Positions 25,216 through 35,214 of a DNA stretch of 64,000 nucleotides are shown one piece after another; position 1 is the stretch's first letter; every line of letters starts with the position of its first letter. The notes beneath the pieces are model-generated. The model searched no databases. It saw only the letters and a list, made by a program, of their open reading frames with translations, and was not told where the DNA came from. This DNA comes from an uncultured Thioclava sp. (GTDB taxonomy: Bacteria > Pseudomonadota > Alphaproteobacteria > Rhodobacterales > Rhodobacteraceae): assembly GCF_913064665.1 (NCBI RefSeq), contig NZ_CAJYBT010000007.1, positions 1 to 64,000 of the forward strand. The letters are read 5' to 3'. Both the position numbers and the translations under genes were made by a program.

Positions 25216-26088
25216 TTAACCGCGCTGCTTCCAGCGGCGATGTATCCAGAACCACTGATCCATATGATCGCGCACCCGCGCCTCAAGGGCGTCGTTGAGC
25301 GCCTGCGTCATCGTCTCGGCATCGCTATGGGGCACAGGCGCGTCAACGAGGATGCGAAAGGTCAGCCCGTCAGGCTGACGAACCGCGTAGACTTGAATCA
25401 GCTCGGCCTTCATCTTGAGCGCCATTTCCGCCGCTGACAGCGGCGTGCGTGCGGGTTGGCCGAAAAAGGTCAGATCCGCACCGCGCTTGAAATACTGATC
25501 AAAGCCGAAGGCCACCATTCCGCCATCGCGCAGATATTTCATCATCTCGGCCAGCCCACGCCGCGAGCGCGCGAAAAGTGGCTCGGCAATGGCGGAGATC
25601 GCAGCGACATATTGCGCGTTAAAGGCGGCATTGTTCATCGGGCGGTAGATCGCACCCACCCGATAGCCACGCGCCACAAGCGCGCCGCGCCAAGCGTCGT
25701 AATTGCCAAAATGCCCCACCGCCAGCACCACGGGGCGGCCCTCGGCATGGGCGCGCGCAAGGACCTCGGCGCCGGGGCCTTCGATGGGCAGATCGCGCAC
25801 GCGGGCCAGAAATTCCTCGCCCGAATAGATCTCTGCCAGCATCCGGCCCAGATTGTCAGGCACCGCGCGTTCAAGGCGTTTGACCTCGACCTCGGGCAGA
25901 TCGGGGCAGGTCAGCGCCAAATTCTCGCGCACCCGGCGGGTAAACCCGATCATGGGGGCGGCGCGCGCCACCAAACGCCCGGCCAGCGGGATGCGCCGCT
26001 CATAGGGCAGCATTTGCACCAGCTTCATCACCGTCACGAAAACGGCGTTGGACAGGCGATCGGAAAGGGAAATCGTGTCGTTTTTCAT
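25216..26088 (-). CDS. LpxL/HtrB-type lysophospholipid acyltransferase
   Basis: A 290-residue member of the lipid A acyltransferase family. The catalytic HX4D motif is in VGHFGNYDAW (about 131-140), and a later FDQYFKRGADLTFFGQPART is the conserved substrate region. It most likely adds a secondary acyl chain to lipid A or a related lipid at the inner membrane. The N-terminal hydrophobic segment is short. It starts inside the stop of the preceding EamA transporter gene (four-base overlap), forming the last gene of tkt-transporter-acyltransferase. Confidence 0.8.
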   Translation of the reverse strand: MKNDTISLSDRLSNAVFVTVMKLVQMLPYERRIPLAGRLVARAAPMIGFTRRVRENLALTCPDLPEVEVKRLERAVPDNLGRMLAEIYSGEEFLARVRDLPIEGPGAEVLARAHAEGRPVVLAVGHFGNYDAWRGALVARGYRVGAIYRPMNNAAFNAQYVAAISAIAEPLFARSRRGLAEMMKYLRDGGMVAFGFDQYFKRGADLTFFGQPARTPLSAAEMALKMKAELIQVYAVRQPDGLTFRILVDAPVPHSDAETMTQALNDALEARVRDHMDQWFWIHRRWKQRG

Positions 26089-27017
26089 CGCGGGCTGTCT
26101 GTTGGAAGGCGCGCCGCGCGGCGCTCGCGTGACCAGACATAAAGCCCCGCGCCGATGATCACAAGCGCCCCCAGAATCGTGGCGCTATCGGGCAGTTGGT
26201 CAAACATCAGCCAGCCCCAGAACGAGGCAAAGATCAGCCCCGAATAGCCAAACGGGGCCAATGTGCCCGCCTCGCCTAGCGAAAATGCCCGGATCAGCAG
26301 GAATTGGCTAAGGCTGCCCGCCAGCCCGAGGCCTGCGAAAACCCACAGATCTCCCCAAGCGATGGGTTGCCAGATGAAGGGCAGGGCCAGTGAGGACAGC
26401 GCCAGCCCGACCAACGAGGACCAAAGCTGCGAGGTTGCCGCACTATCGCCGCGCACCTGCCGTGTGAGCAAAACGGCGCCTGCAAAGCTGAATGCGGCCA
26501 GCAGTGCCAGTAGGGCTGCCGGGTGAAACATGCCGGTGCCGGGACGCAGGATGATCATCGCGCCAATGAACGCAGCCGCGATCCCGAAGATGCGATGCAC
26601 GCCCAGCCGCTCGCCCAGAAACAGCGCCGCCCCCAGCGTCACGATCACCGGGTTCAGATCACCAAGGGCCGTGGCCTGCGCCAAGCCGATATAGCGCAGC
26701 GCGAAGAAAAACGACACGATCGCGCCCATCTGGAACAGCGCGCGCCCGGCCTGCAATACGGGCTGGCGGGTGCGCAACCGGCGCGGCACCGAGCGCCCGA
26801 AAATCGCCCCCAGTACCAGCGCATTCACCCCGAAACGCGCCCAGACGATCAGCAGCGGATGATAGCCCTGGCCCAGCAGCTTGGCGAAAGCATCCATCAG
26901 GGTGAGCATCGAAAACGCGCCCAGCATGAAGACCACCGCCAGACCGGGTCGGTCGGGATGAAAAGAGGGGGCCACGGCGGGCCCCCTCGAAACGGTCTTG
27001 ATGGTGGGCAGAGCCAT
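26085..27017 (-). CDS. EamA/DMT family transporter
   Basis: A 310-residue inner-membrane protein with ten predicted helices in two EamA repeats (about 25-160 and 170-300); the first repeat shows ALGDLNPVIVTLGAALFLGE, the second APFGYSGLIFASFWGWLMF. DMT carriers export or import small metabolites; the substrate is not readable. It starts one base into the tkt stop codon (ATGA), so it is translationally coupled to transketolase, and overlaps the acyltransferase downstream. Confidence 0.8.
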   Translation of the reverse strand: MALPTIKTVSRGPAVAPSFHPDRPGLAVVFMLGAFSMLTLMDAFAKLLGQGYHPLLIVWARFGVNALVLGAIFGRSVPRRLRTRQPVLQAGRALFQMGAIVSFFFALRYIGLAQATALGDLNPVIVTLGAALFLGERLGVHRIFGIAAAFIGAMIILRPGTGMFHPAALLALLAAFSFAGAVLLTRQVRGDSAATSQLWSSLVGLALSSLALPFIWQPIAWGDLWVFAGLGLAGSLSQFLLIRAFSLGEAGTLAPFGYSGLIFASFWGWLMFDQLPDSATILGALVIIGAGLYVWSRERRAARLPTDSPR

Positions 27018-29035
27018 CAGAGGAGGGCTTTGACCTTGTCGGCCACAGCCTCGGGGGTGATGCCGAATTTTTCATACAGCTCACCCGCCGGGGCAGAGGC
27101 GCCAAAGCGATCCATGCCGACAAACCCGGCCTTGGCCTCGCGGCCCCGCTCGCCCAGCAGCCAGCGATCCCAAGGCTGGCGCACGGCGGCCTCAACGGCG
27201 ACACGCACCGAATTGGGCGGCAAGATGCGCTTGCGATAGCTTTCGTCTTGGGCGGCGAACAGCTCCATGCAGGGCATCGAAACGACCCGCGTGCCAATCG
27301 CCTGCGCTTGCAGGATCTCGCGCGCTTTCATCGCGATTTCCACCTCGGAGCCGGTGGCCATCAGGATCGCCTGACGCTTGCCCTCGGCCTCGGCGATGAC
27401 ATAAGCGCCTTTCGCCGTCAGGTTTTGCGGTTTGTATTCGGTGCGCAGCGTGGGCAGGTTCTGCCGGCTCAGCGCCAGAATCGAGGGCGTGCCCTCTTGG
27501 CTCATCGCGATTTCCCACGCCTCGGCGGTTTCCACCACATCGGCAGGGCGGAAGGTCAGCGTGTTGGGCGTGGCGCGGCAGATCGCGAGATGCTCGACCG
27601 GTTGGTGGGTCGGGCCATCTTCGCCCAGACCGATGCTGTCATGGGTCATGACGTAAACGGTGGGCACTTTCATCAGTGCAGACAGGCGCATCGCTCCGCG
27701 CGCGTAATCGGTAAAGCAGAAAAATGTCCCGCCATAGGGGCGCACGCCGCCATGCAGGAACATGCCGTTCATCGCCGCCGCCATGCCATGCTCACGAATG
27801 CCGTAATGGATGTAGCGACCTTTGCGGTTCTCCGGGTTGAAGACCGACATTTCCTTGGATTTCGTCAGGTTCGAGCCGGTCAGATCAGCCGAGCCGCCCA
27901 GCGTCTCGGGGCAGGCGGGGTTGATCACGCCCAACACCATCTCGCTGGCTTTGCGGGTGGCGACCTTGGGGGCGGCCTCGGCTTGCTCTTTCTTGAAATT
28001 GCGGATCGCGCCGACCAGCTTTTTCGAGACAGTGCCGGTCATGATGCGGGTGAATTCCCCGCGTTTGTTGTCGGAAAGTGCCGCAAACCGCTCTTCCCAT
28101 TCGGCGCGCTCAGTCGCGCCCCGGCTGCCAATCGCTTCCCAAGCCGATTTGATGTCGGCGGGGATCTCGAAGGGGCCGTGATTCCAACCGTAAATCGCCT
28201 TGGTGCGCGCGATTTCCTCATCACCGAGGGGCGAGCCATGCGCCGCGTAGCTGTCAGATTTATTGGGCGCGCCAAAGCCGATGATGGTTTTGCAATCCAC
28301 CAGAACCGGGCCCTTGGCTTTCTTGGCCGCAGTCAGCGCACGGTCGATATCGACCGGATCGTGACCGTCGCAATGCAGCACGCTCCAACCCGAGGCGGCA
28401 AAGCGCGCGCGCTGATCGGTCTTGTCAGACATCGAGACGCGACCGTCGATGGTGATGTCGTTGTTGTCCCACAGCACAATCAGATTGTTCAGCTCTTGCA
28501 TGCCCGCCAGACCGATCGCTTCTTGGGAAATGCCTTCCATCAAGCAGCCATCGCCCACGATCACCCAAGTGCGGTGATCGACAAGCTTTTTGCCCCAATG
28601 GGCGCGCAGTGATTCCTCGGCGATTGCCATGCCCACGGCGGTCGCAATGCCCTGACCCAGCGGACCGGTCGTGGTTTCCACAGCGTCGAGCAGGAAGTTT
28701 TCCGGGTGGCCCGCCGTCAGCGCGCCCATCTGGCGGAAATTCTTGATCTGCTCGAGCGTGACTTGTTGATCCCCCGACAGATGCAACAGCGCATAGACCA
28801 GCATCGAGGCATGGCCCGCTGACAGCACGAAACGGTCACGATCTGCCCATTTCGGGGCTGATGCGTCAAATTTCAGGTGCTTGGAGAACAGCACGGTGGC
28901 AACATCGGCCAGACCCATCGGCGCGCCGGGATGCCCGGAATTGGCGGCTTGCACCGCATCCATCGCGAGGGCGCGGATCGCCGAGGCCAGTTTCCAATGT
29001 TCGGGATGGGCCTTGCGCAGCTCTTCGATTTCCAT
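27017..29035 (-). CDS. tkt: Transketolase
   Basis: A 672-residue thiamine-diphosphate enzyme of the pentose phosphate and Calvin cycles. Motifs: [11 protein letters not shown] (about 26-36), the ThDP/Mg motif [14 protein letters not shown], and the pyrimidine-domain [16 protein letters not shown] 29035 is used: it gives the standard N-terminus [20 protein letters not shown] and has AAGGAA upstream; the longer frame to 29065 adds an unconserved segment. First gene of an operon with the EamA transporter and the acyltransferase. Cytoplasmic. Confidence 0.96.
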   Translation of the reverse strand: MEIEELRKAHPEHWKLASAIRALAMDAVQAANSGHPGAPMGLADVATVLFSKHLKFDASAPKWADRDRFVLSAGHASMLVYALLHLSGDQQVTLEQIKNFRQMGALTAGHPENFLLDAVETTTGPLGQGIATAVGMAIAEESLRAHWGKKLVDHRTWVIVGDGCLMEGISQEAIGLAGMQELNNLIVLWDNNDITIDGRVSMSDKTDQRARFAASGWSVLHCDGHDPVDIDRALTAAKKAKGPVLVDCKTIIGFGAPNKSDSYAAHGSPLGDEEIARTKAIYGWNHGPFEIPADIKSAWEAIGSRGATERAEWEERFAALSDNKRGEFTRIMTGTVSKKLVGAIRNFKKEQAEAAPKVATRKASEMVLGVINPACPETLGGSADLTGSNLTKSKEMSVFNPENRKGRYIHYGIREHGMAAAMNGMFLHGGVRPYGGTFFCFTDYARGAMRLSALMKVPTVYVMTHDSIGLGEDGPTHQPVEHLAICRATPNTLTFRPADVVETAEAWEIAMSQEGTPSILALSRQNLPTLRTEYKPQNLTAKGAYVIAEAEGKRQAILMATGSEVEIAMKAREILQAQAIGTRVVSMPCMELFAAQDESYRKRILPPNSVRVAVEAAVRQPWDRWLLGERGREAKAGFVGMDRFGASAPAGELYEKFGITPEAVADKVKALL

Positions 29036-29231
29036 GGCGGTTCCTTTCAGGCAACAGATGGGCATTTAGGCCCTCTGATAGCAGGGATCGGGGCAAGATC
29101 AAGCTTGGCCCACAAGTGCTTGAGGCAAAAGGGTGGGCTTGGCTCATGCAACAGGGTTAAACTGAGCAAAATCCTGCCCTCGAATGCGATTCGGGACAAA
29201 TGCGGGACAGCAGACCGATGAGGAGGCGCGT

Positions 29232-29858
29232 ATGAGCGAGATTGCCGAATACGAACGCCGCATCTCTTTTGCGCTTGAGAGGATCGGGCGCGGGGTTGAG
29301 GTGCTGGCACAAAAGCGGGTTGCGCCGGCCGAGCCAGAGGCCGAGCCAGAGCACCTGCAAGAAGCGGCGTTTGAACAGATGGCAGCGCCCGAAACGGCAC
29401 CGCCCGAGGTCGCGCTCCCCGACGCCGCGCCTCCTGAGTCAGAGGTGCTTGCCGGGCCGCAAGAGCCCGATGCGGCGCCCAGTTCAGACCTCGCACAGAT
29501 GCAGGCCGCGCTGGATGCCGAGCGCGAGGCCAATGCGCAGCTCTCTGAACGCGTGCGCGCGATCCGCGAAAAACAGGACACCACGCTGAACGCGATGGAG
29601 CGCAAATACGGTGCCGCCGTGCGCGCCCAGGAAGCCGCGTTCAAAGAGGTGGCTGCGTTGAAGGCTGCGAACACCGCGCTGATCGCGTCCAATCGCAAGC
29701 TGATGGATGAGGGCGTGGCGTTTTCAGAAGAAGCCTTGATGGCCGAGTTGACGGCCCTGCGCGCCGCGCGCGCCAGCGAATTCAACGAGTTGGGCGATAT
29801 TCTTGACGGGCTCGCCCCGATCCTCGCGCAGGCTGAAGAGGAGTCGCAAGATGCCTGA
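29232..29858 (+). CDS. Coiled-coil protein upstream of zapA
   Basis: A 208-residue acidic protein: a short N-terminal helix (MSEIAEYERRISFALERIGR), a Pro/Glu/Ala-rich disordered region (about 30-90), then a long coiled coil (about 95-170) with heptad spacing. No signal or membrane helix. AGGAGG precedes ATG 29232. It overlaps zapA by eight bases and is a usual partner of zapA in Rhodobacteraceae, so a role near the divisome is plausible, but no family function is known. Confidence 0.7.
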   Translation: MSEIAEYERRISFALERIGRGVEVLAQKRVAPAEPEAEPEHLQEAAFEQMAAPETAPPEVALPDAAPPESEVLAGPQEPDAAPSSDLAQMQAALDAEREANAQLSERVRAIREKQDTTLNAMERKYGAAVRAQEAAFKEVAALKAANTALIASNRKLMDEGVAFSEEALMAELTALRAARASEFNELGDILDGLAPILAQAEEESQDA

Positions 29859-30228
29859 CTTGACCGTTTCCATCGGTGGCCGTGATTTTCAGGTGGCCTG
29901 CCAGCAGGGCGAAGAGCATTTCCTGCGCACCGCGGCCGCGATGCTGGACAATGAGGCGCAGGTTTTGCTGGGCCAGATCGGGCGGCTGCCCGAGACGCGG
30001 ATGCTGTTGATGGCCGGGTTGATGCTGGCTGACAAAGCAGCCGGGATTGATGATCAACTGCGCGAGGCGCAAAACAAGGTGGGCGAATTGCAGGCCAAGA
30101 TTGACGAGTTGCAGGCCAATCCTGCGCGCGTCGAAGTGGCCGTGGTGCCCTCGGAGGTGACCGAGACACTGGCCGAGATCGCCGCGCGTGCCGAGGCCCT
30201 TGCCGATCGCGTTGAGGAACAAGCATGA
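29851..30228 (+). CDS. zapA: Cell division protein ZapA
   Basis: A 125-residue protein with the ZapA N-terminus (VSIGGRDFQVACQQGEEHFLRTAA), the MLLMAGLMLADK helix and a C-terminal coiled coil. ZapA binds FtsZ polymers and promotes Z-ring bundling. GAGGAG precedes ATG 29851, inside the upstream coiled-coil gene. It overlaps the following lysozyme-inhibitor-like gene by four bases. The two flanking genes are thus translationally linked to it. Confidence 0.88.
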   Translation: MPDLTVSIGGRDFQVACQQGEEHFLRTAAAMLDNEAQVLLGQIGRLPETRMLLMAGLMLADKAAGIDDQLREAQNKVGELQAKIDELQANPARVEVAVVPSEVTETLAEIAARAEALADRVEEQA

Positions 30229-30623
30229 GGGCGTTTGCCTGCGCGTTGTGCCTGCTGCTGGCCGCACCGGCTTTTGCGCAAGACACCAGCGACGCGCCCG
30301 CGCCCGCGCCCGAGCAGCTGGCCCCGCTGACCAATTCCTCGGCTGCAGATGGCGTAATCACGCGCATCTATAGCTGTGAGCGCGGCGCACGTGTCCCCGC
30401 CGCCTATCTCAACGATAGCGATCCGCAGCGCGTGGTGTTGATGCTGGAAGGGCGGATGGTCGTGATGAGCCATATCCGCTCGGCCGACGGCGCGAAATAC
30501 GCCGAGGATGGCGAGGGCGAGGCGGGCTATGTCTGGTGGACCAAAGGCTCAAGCGCGACGCTGGATTGGATTTCCGAGGATGGCGAGTCGCAAAGCCTAC
30601 TCAGCGGGTGTCAGGAGGAGTGA
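30225..30623 (+). CDS. MliC-type C-type lysozyme inhibitor
   Basis: A 132-residue exported protein: signal peptide (ACALCLLLAAPAFAQ), a short Pro/Ala linker, then a MliC domain with IYSCERGARVPAAYLND, SADGAKYAEDGEGEAGYVWW and TKGSSATLDWISED; two Cys probably form the conserved disulfide. MliC proteins bind and block C-type lysozymes in the periplasm. There is no lipobox Cys directly at the cleavage site, so it is likely soluble. It starts within the zapA stop. Confidence 0.78.
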   Translation: MRAFACALCLLLAAPAFAQDTSDAPAPAPEQLAPLTNSSAADGVITRIYSCERGARVPAAYLNDSDPQRVVLMLEGRMVVMSHIRSADGAKYAEDGEGEAGYVWWTKGSSATLDWISEDGESQSLLSGCQEE

Positions 30624-30648
30624 GCACCGATCCGGGGCAACGCCCTGG

Positions 30649-30673
30649 ATGCAGGGCTCCAGTGGAGCCATGC
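30649..30673 (+). other. Strong intergenic hairpin after the MliC gene
   Basis: TGCA-G-GGCTCC and GGAGCC-A-TGCA form a long stem around a three-base AGT loop. An overlapping alternative stem GCCCTG/CAGGGC is also possible (about 30639-30655). No T tract follows, so it is not a canonical terminator. The 110 bases up to the repeat at 30736 have no open frame of note. Confidence 0.5.
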
Positions 30674-30735
30674 AAGGTGCGAACGCCCAAAACCTATCGC
30701 GATCAAATGACCCCGCCGCAAGGCTCAAACGTCAG

Positions 30736-30769
30736 AGCCTCCGGCGGGAGTATTTTTAGCTAGATGAAA
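30736..30769 (+). repeat. Short hairpin repeat, copy A
   Basis: One copy of the family GCCTCCGGCGGGAGTATTT followed by GCTAGATGAAA. CTCC/GGAG forms a small stem, followed by TATTTTT. It lies between the converging mliC-like and purF genes. Confidence 0.75.
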
Positions 30770-30772
30770 GGC

Positions 30773-32251
30773 TTACTCGGCGGCCTTCATCTCGAAACCC
30801 TTCTCGATCTGATCCGAAGGTGTGACCGGATACTCGCCCGAGAAACAGGCGTCGCAATATTGCGGGCAAGCGTTGTTGCGCCCGCCAGCTTCGCCCACGG
30901 CGCGGTAAAGCCCGTCGAGCGAGATGAATTTCAGCGAATCCACGCCCACCCATTCGCGCATTTCTTCTTCGGTCATCTGGGCCGCCAGAAGCTTGTCGCG
31001 ATTGGGCGTATCGACGCCGTAGAAACAGGGCCAAGCGGTGGGCGGGGAGGCGATACGGAAATGCACCTCTTTCGCGCCCGCATCGAGGATCATGTCCTTG
31101 ATTTTGCGCGAGGTGGTGCCGCGCACGACTGAGTCATCAACCAGGATCACCCGCTTGCCCTTGATCAGAGCCTTGTTGACGTTGAGCTTGAGGCGCACGC
31201 CCATGTTGCGGATCTGCTCGGTCGGCTCGATGAAGGTGCGGCCCATATATTGGTTGCGCGTGATCCCGAGGGCAAAGGGGATGCCGCTTTCTTGGCTGAA
31301 ACCGATCGCTGCCGGGGTGCCGCTATCGGGGACCGGGCAAACCAGATCGGCATCGACAGGGGCTTCGCGGGCCAGTTCAATGCCGATATCGTGACGCGTT
31401 TCATAGATCGAGCGCCCGCCGATGATGGAATCGGGGCGCGAGAAATAGACATGCTCGAAGATGCAGAAGCGACCCGTGGAGGGCCCGAAGGGGCGCGAGC
31501 TGTCGATCTTGCCGTCCTGAATGACGACCATTTCGCCCGGCTCGATCTCGCGCACGAACTCGGCGCCGATGATGTCGAGTGCGCAGGTTTCGGATGACAG
31601 GACATATCCCTTCTCGCCCAGCTTCCCCAGCACCAACGGGCGCACGCCCAGCGGGTCGCGCACGCCGATCAGCTTGGTGCGCGTCATCGCCACGATAGAG
31701 AACGCGCCCTCAACCCGGCGCAGCGCATCTGCGATCCGGTCGGCATGTTTGCGCTGGATCGAGCGCGCCATCAGGTGAATGATGCATTCGCTATCCGAGG
31801 AGGACTGAAAGATCGCGCCGCGCTCGATCAACTCGCGGCGTAGCGCGTCGGCATTGGTGAGATTGCCGTTATGGGCCACCGCACAGCCGCCCATCGAGAA
31901 CTCGCCGAAGAAGGGCTGGATATCGCGGATCACGGCCCCTTTGGAGCCAGCCGTGGAATAGCGCACATGGCCGATGGCGATATTGCCGGGCAGCGTTTCC
32001 ATCAAGCTCGATTTGGTGAAATTGTCGCGTACATAGCCGAAACGATGGGCCGAGTTGAACCCGGTGGCCGCGTCATGGGCGACGATACCGCCTGCCTCTT
32101 GGCCGCGATGTTGCAGCGCGTGCAGGCCGAGGGCGACGAAATTGGCCGCGTCCGAGACACCAACGACGCCGAACACACCGCATTCTTCACGCAGCTTGTC
32201 GTCATCAAAGGGATCGGCGAAATGGGTTTTGGCGGGTGCGGGGCAGGACAT
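30773..32251 (-). CDS. purF: Amidophosphoribosyltransferase
   Basis: A 492-residue enzyme for the first step of purine synthesis (PRPP plus glutamine to phosphoribosylamine). The N-terminal nucleophile is Cys24 (LREECGVFG), preceded by a 23-residue propeptide as in the Bacillus-type enzymes. The PRPP loop is VILVDDSVVRGTTSRK. Late cysteines in NNACPQYCDACFSGEYP, with upstream Cys residues, suggest a structural Fe-S cluster of the Bacillus type. It follows cvpA on the same strand, as in many bacteria. Confidence 0.96.
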   Translation of the reverse strand: MSCPAPAKTHFADPFDDDKLREECGVFGVVGVSDAANFVALGLHALQHRGQEAGGIVAHDAATGFNSAHRFGYVRDNFTKSSLMETLPGNIAIGHVRYSTAGSKGAVIRDIQPFFGEFSMGGCAVAHNGNLTNADALRRELIERGAIFQSSSDSECIIHLMARSIQRKHADRIADALRRVEGAFSIVAMTRTKLIGVRDPLGVRPLVLGKLGEKGYVLSSETCALDIIGAEFVREIEPGEMVVIQDGKIDSSRPFGPSTGRFCIFEHVYFSRPDSIIGGRSIYETRHDIGIELAREAPVDADLVCPVPDSGTPAAIGFSQESGIPFALGITRNQYMGRTFIEPTEQIRNMGVRLKLNVNKALIKGKRVILVDDSVVRGTTSRKIKDMILDAGAKEVHFRIASPPTAWPCFYGVDTPNRDKLLAAQMTEEEMREWVGVDSLKFISLDGLYRAVGEAGGRNNACPQYCDACFSGEYPVTPSDQIEKGFEMKAAE

Positions 32252-32358
32252 GGGGGCAGCTCCGATGAACGCAGGAAGAAGGGGCGTTGTCGCCCGTTTA
32301 AAGCGAAACGCGAGAGGTGTTAACCCCTCGCGCTATCAAAACCGTCATTCGGGCGTCA

Positions 32359-32973
32359 TCAATTCGCCGGAGTGCTGGGTAATTCATCAATACGGGCAGG
32401 ATCAGCGCCGTCACCTTGCGGGGCGGGGCAGGTGGCCACCAGCGCCTCATAGCGCGCCACGATCCAGCCCGGCGCATCGCTGGGCATGGTTTCATCCATC
32501 TGCCCTGACATCCGCGCAAACACCTTGGCCGAGCGGGAATTATCGACCATCGCCACCGGGTCATTGCCCATCACGCGGTCATAAACGACAAAGGCGACGG
32601 CGACCAAAATCACGCCGCGCAGCACGCCAAACAGGAACCCCAGCCCCTGATCGAGACCGCCAAGGGCCGAGCGTTGCACCGCCGAGGCAAACAGCGGCGT
32701 GAGGATCGAAAACACCACCAAAGCCACGGCAAACACCACCGCAAAGCCGCCGATCATGCCCAATTCGCAGCTATTGCCGATGAATTTGTCGAGCCCCGGG
32801 ATCTGTTGCACCAGCGGGCGGGCCTGATTGGCAAAGGCATAGGCGATGACCGCTGCTGCGATCCAGCCGACAATCGCCAGCCCTTCGCGCACGAAACCGC
32901 GGGAATAGGCGAGGATCGCCGAGAGAATGATGACAATCGCCACGATGGCATCAACGATGGTGAACCCGTCCAT
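32359..32973 (-). CDS. cvpA: CvpA family inner-membrane protein
   Basis: A 204-residue protein with four hydrophobic helices in the first 130 residues (MDGFTIVDAIVAIVIILSAI at the start; WIAAAVIAYAFANQARP next) and a hydrophilic C-terminal tail. CvpA is linked to envelope homeostasis and colicin V production and is commonly located upstream of purF, as here. The 107-base gap to purF holds an imperfect hairpin (CGCGAG/CTCGCG, about 32323-32346) that might attenuate read-through. It lies 22 bases after radA. Confidence 0.88.
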   Translation of the reverse strand: MDGFTIVDAIVAIVIILSAILAYSRGFVREGLAIVGWIAAAVIAYAFANQARPLVQQIPGLDKFIGNSCELGMIGGFAVVFAVALVVFSILTPLFASAVQRSALGGLDQGLGFLFGVLRGVILVAVAFVVYDRVMGNDPVAMVDNSRSAKVFARMSGQMDETMPSDAPGWIVARYEALVATCPAPQGDGADPARIDELPSTPAN

Positions 32974-32995
32974 TTGCGCTCCTGTGCTGCTCGCG

Positions 32996-34360
32996 CTAAC
33001 CCGCGCCGAACATCTCGCCCGTGAAAGTCACGAGATCCCCAAGCTTGCGCATGGACATCCCGGTTGTGCCTTCGGCTTTTGTCCCCGTCGGCGCGATGGC
33101 TTGTGAAAAACCAAGTTTTGCCGCTTCTTTCAACCTGTTTTCCGCCTGACCGACAGGTCTAAGCGCACCAGAAAGGCTGATTTCCCCGAAAATAACCATA
33201 TCTGCGGGCAGGGCTGTGTCTTCTCGGGCACTCAAAAGCGCGGCGGCGGCGGCCAGATCGGCGGCGGGTTCGATGACTTTCATGCCGCCTGCGACGTTGA
33301 GAAACACATCCAGCCCGGTAAACGGGATGCCGCAGCGCGATTCCAGCACCGCCAGAATCGTCGAGATTCGCCCCGAATCGAGCCCCACCACCGTGCGCCG
33401 GGGCGAGGCGAGCGAGGAGGGTGCCACGAGCGCCTGAATTTCGGTCAACACGGGGCGGGTGCCCTCGATGCCTGCGAACACGGCCGATCCCGGGGCGGCC
33501 TGACCGCGTTCGGACAGAAACAGCGCCGAGGGGTTGGCGACCTCGGCCAGACCCGCGCCGGTCATCTCGAATACGCCGATTTCCGAGGCCGGGCCAAAGC
33601 GGTTCTTCACCGCGCGCAGGATGCGGAACTGGTGGCCGCGCTCGCCCTCGAAATACAGCACCGTGTCGACCATATGCTCGATCACGCGCGGGCCTGCGAT
33701 TTGGCCATCCTTGGTGACATGGCCCACAAGGATCACGGCGGTGCCGCGCCGTTTGGCGAAACTCACCAATTCATGGGCGGCGGCGCGCAATTGGCTGACC
33801 GAGCCCGGCGCGCTTTCGACGCGGTCTGACCACATCGTCTGGATTGAGTCGATCACCACCAGATCGGGGCGCTCGGCTTCAAGCGTTGTCAGAATATCGC
33901 GCAGTGAGGTTTCGGCCCCCAGGCCCACCGGCGCATCGGCCAGACCAAGGCGCGCGGCGCGCATGCGCACTTGGCTCGCGGCTTCTTCGCCAGAGATATA
34001 AAGCGTTTTCAGACCCTTGCGGGCAAAAGCTGCGGCGGCTTGCAGCAGTAGGGTGGATTTCCCGATGCCGGGATCGCCGCCGACCAGAATGGCGCTGGCC
34101 TGAACCAGTCCACCGCCCAGCACGCGGTCCAGCTCAGGCATGCCAGCCAAGGCGCGTTTGGGCGGGGCCTCTTTGGTGTCGAGCGCGGAAAGCTGGATCA
34201 GCTTGCCCTTGGCGCCGCCCAGCCCCGAGCCGGGCACCTTGGACAGCGGGCTTTCCTCGACGATGGAATTCCACGCGCCGCATGCCTCACAGCGCCCCGA
34301 CCATTTGGCATGGGTGGCACCGCATTCAGCACAACGAAAAGAGGGGGCAGATTTGGCCAT
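32996..34360 (-). CDS. radA: DNA repair protein RadA
   Basis: A 454-residue RecA-like helicase that promotes branch migration in recombination. Domains: an N-terminal zinc finger (CAECGATHAKWSGRCEACG), Walker A GGDPGIGKSTLLLQ (about 94-107), the RadA-specific KNRFG motif (AVKNRFGPASEIGVF), and a C-terminal Lon-protease-like domain. First gene of radA-cvpA-purF. The start is set by the zinc-finger N-terminus. Confidence 0.95.
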   Translation of the reverse strand: MAKSAPSFRCAECGATHAKWSGRCEACGAWNSIVEESPLSKVPGSGLGGAKGKLIQLSALDTKEAPPKRALAGMPELDRVLGGGLVQASAILVGGDPGIGKSTLLLQAAAAFARKGLKTLYISGEEAASQVRMRAARLGLADAPVGLGAETSLRDILTTLEAERPDLVVIDSIQTMWSDRVESAPGSVSQLRAAAHELVSFAKRRGTAVILVGHVTKDGQIAGPRVIEHMVDTVLYFEGERGHQFRILRAVKNRFGPASEIGVFEMTGAGLAEVANPSALFLSERGQAAPGSAVFAGIEGTRPVLTEIQALVAPSSLASPRRTVVGLDSGRISTILAVLESRCGIPFTGLDVFLNVAGGMKVIEPAADLAAAAALLSAREDTALPADMVIFGEISLSGALRPVGQAENRLKEAAKLGFSQAIAPTGTKAEGTTGMSMRKLGDLVTFTGEMFGAG

Positions 34361-34398
34361 CGGGTCTTTCTGTCAGAGGGGGGCAGGCGCGTCCAGAG

Positions 34399-35214
34399 CT
34401 ACGAGCGTTCCAGATTGGCCGCAAGCAGATCGGCGCATTGTGCCGCGTGGGTGACGGGCAACATATGGCCTGCGTCGCGAATGCAGGCCACGCCGACATC
34501 GGACAGGCGCGCCGCGATTGCCTCGGCCACACGCGGCATGGTCGGGGGCGATTGGTCGCCGTGGATGATCATCACGGGCGCGTCGATCGCCTCAATCCCG
34601 CCCTCGCGCGCAATGCCCGCCGGATCTTCAAAATTCGCGCGGCTGATATTCTCCACCATCGGCATCGTGGCGATGAAGCGAGCGCGCTGTGCCTCGCTAT
34701 AGCTGTCCCAAGGCTGACCGGTGCCCCAGTCGCGCATAAAGCCGCGCGCAGCGGCCTCGTGATCGCCTGCTGTCATCATCGCCTCGAAATGGTCCTGCTT
34801 GGTGCGCAGCGCCTGCCATTCCGGGTCGCTTTCGGGCAGAACTGCGAACAGCACGGGTTCAATCAGGGTGAGCGAGCGCACCGCCTCGGGCGCGCCCACC
34901 GCGATGCGCAAGGCCACCGAGGCACCGAAGCTGTGCCCGATCAGATCGACCGGGCGTTCGATGAAGCTCGCCGCGATGCGCGTCACCAGAGTCTGGAAAG
35001 CACCCGGTTCGGACGGATCACCGCGCCAAGGCGCGGATTGGCCGTGGCCGGGCTGATCGAAGGTTATCGCACTGATCTGGGGGGCAAGTGGCGTCAGCGC
35101 GCCTTCCCACAGCTTGGAATTGCCCAAGGTGCAGTGGATCGCCAGCGCGGGCCGCGCGCCAACACCAAGGGTTTGCCACGCGATTTCAGCGCCTTGCCGG
35201 ATGTCGCGCACCAT
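34399..35214 (-). CDS. Alpha/beta hydrolase
   Basis: A 271-residue alpha/beta-hydrolase. The nucleophile elbow is GHSFG (about 92-96), with FDQPGHGQS as the oxyanion-region loop and AGHMLPVTHAA carrying the catalytic His; a likely acid is in MIIHGDQSPP. No signal peptide, so cytoplasmic. The substrate is unknown. It overlaps by one base with the preceding DsbA-like isomerase gene (TAATG), indicating an operon. Confidence 0.8.
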   Translation of the reverse strand: MVRDIRQGAEIAWQTLGVGARPALAIHCTLGNSKLWEGALTPLAPQISAITFDQPGHGQSAPWRGDPSEPGAFQTLVTRIAASFIERPVDLIGHSFGASVALRIAVGAPEAVRSLTLIEPVLFAVLPESDPEWQALRTKQDHFEAMMTAGDHEAAARGFMRDWGTGQPWDSYSEAQRARFIATMPMVENISRANFEDPAGIAREGGIEAIDAPVMIIHGDQSPPTMPRVAEAIAARLSDVGVACIRDAGHMLPVTHAAQCADLLAANLERS

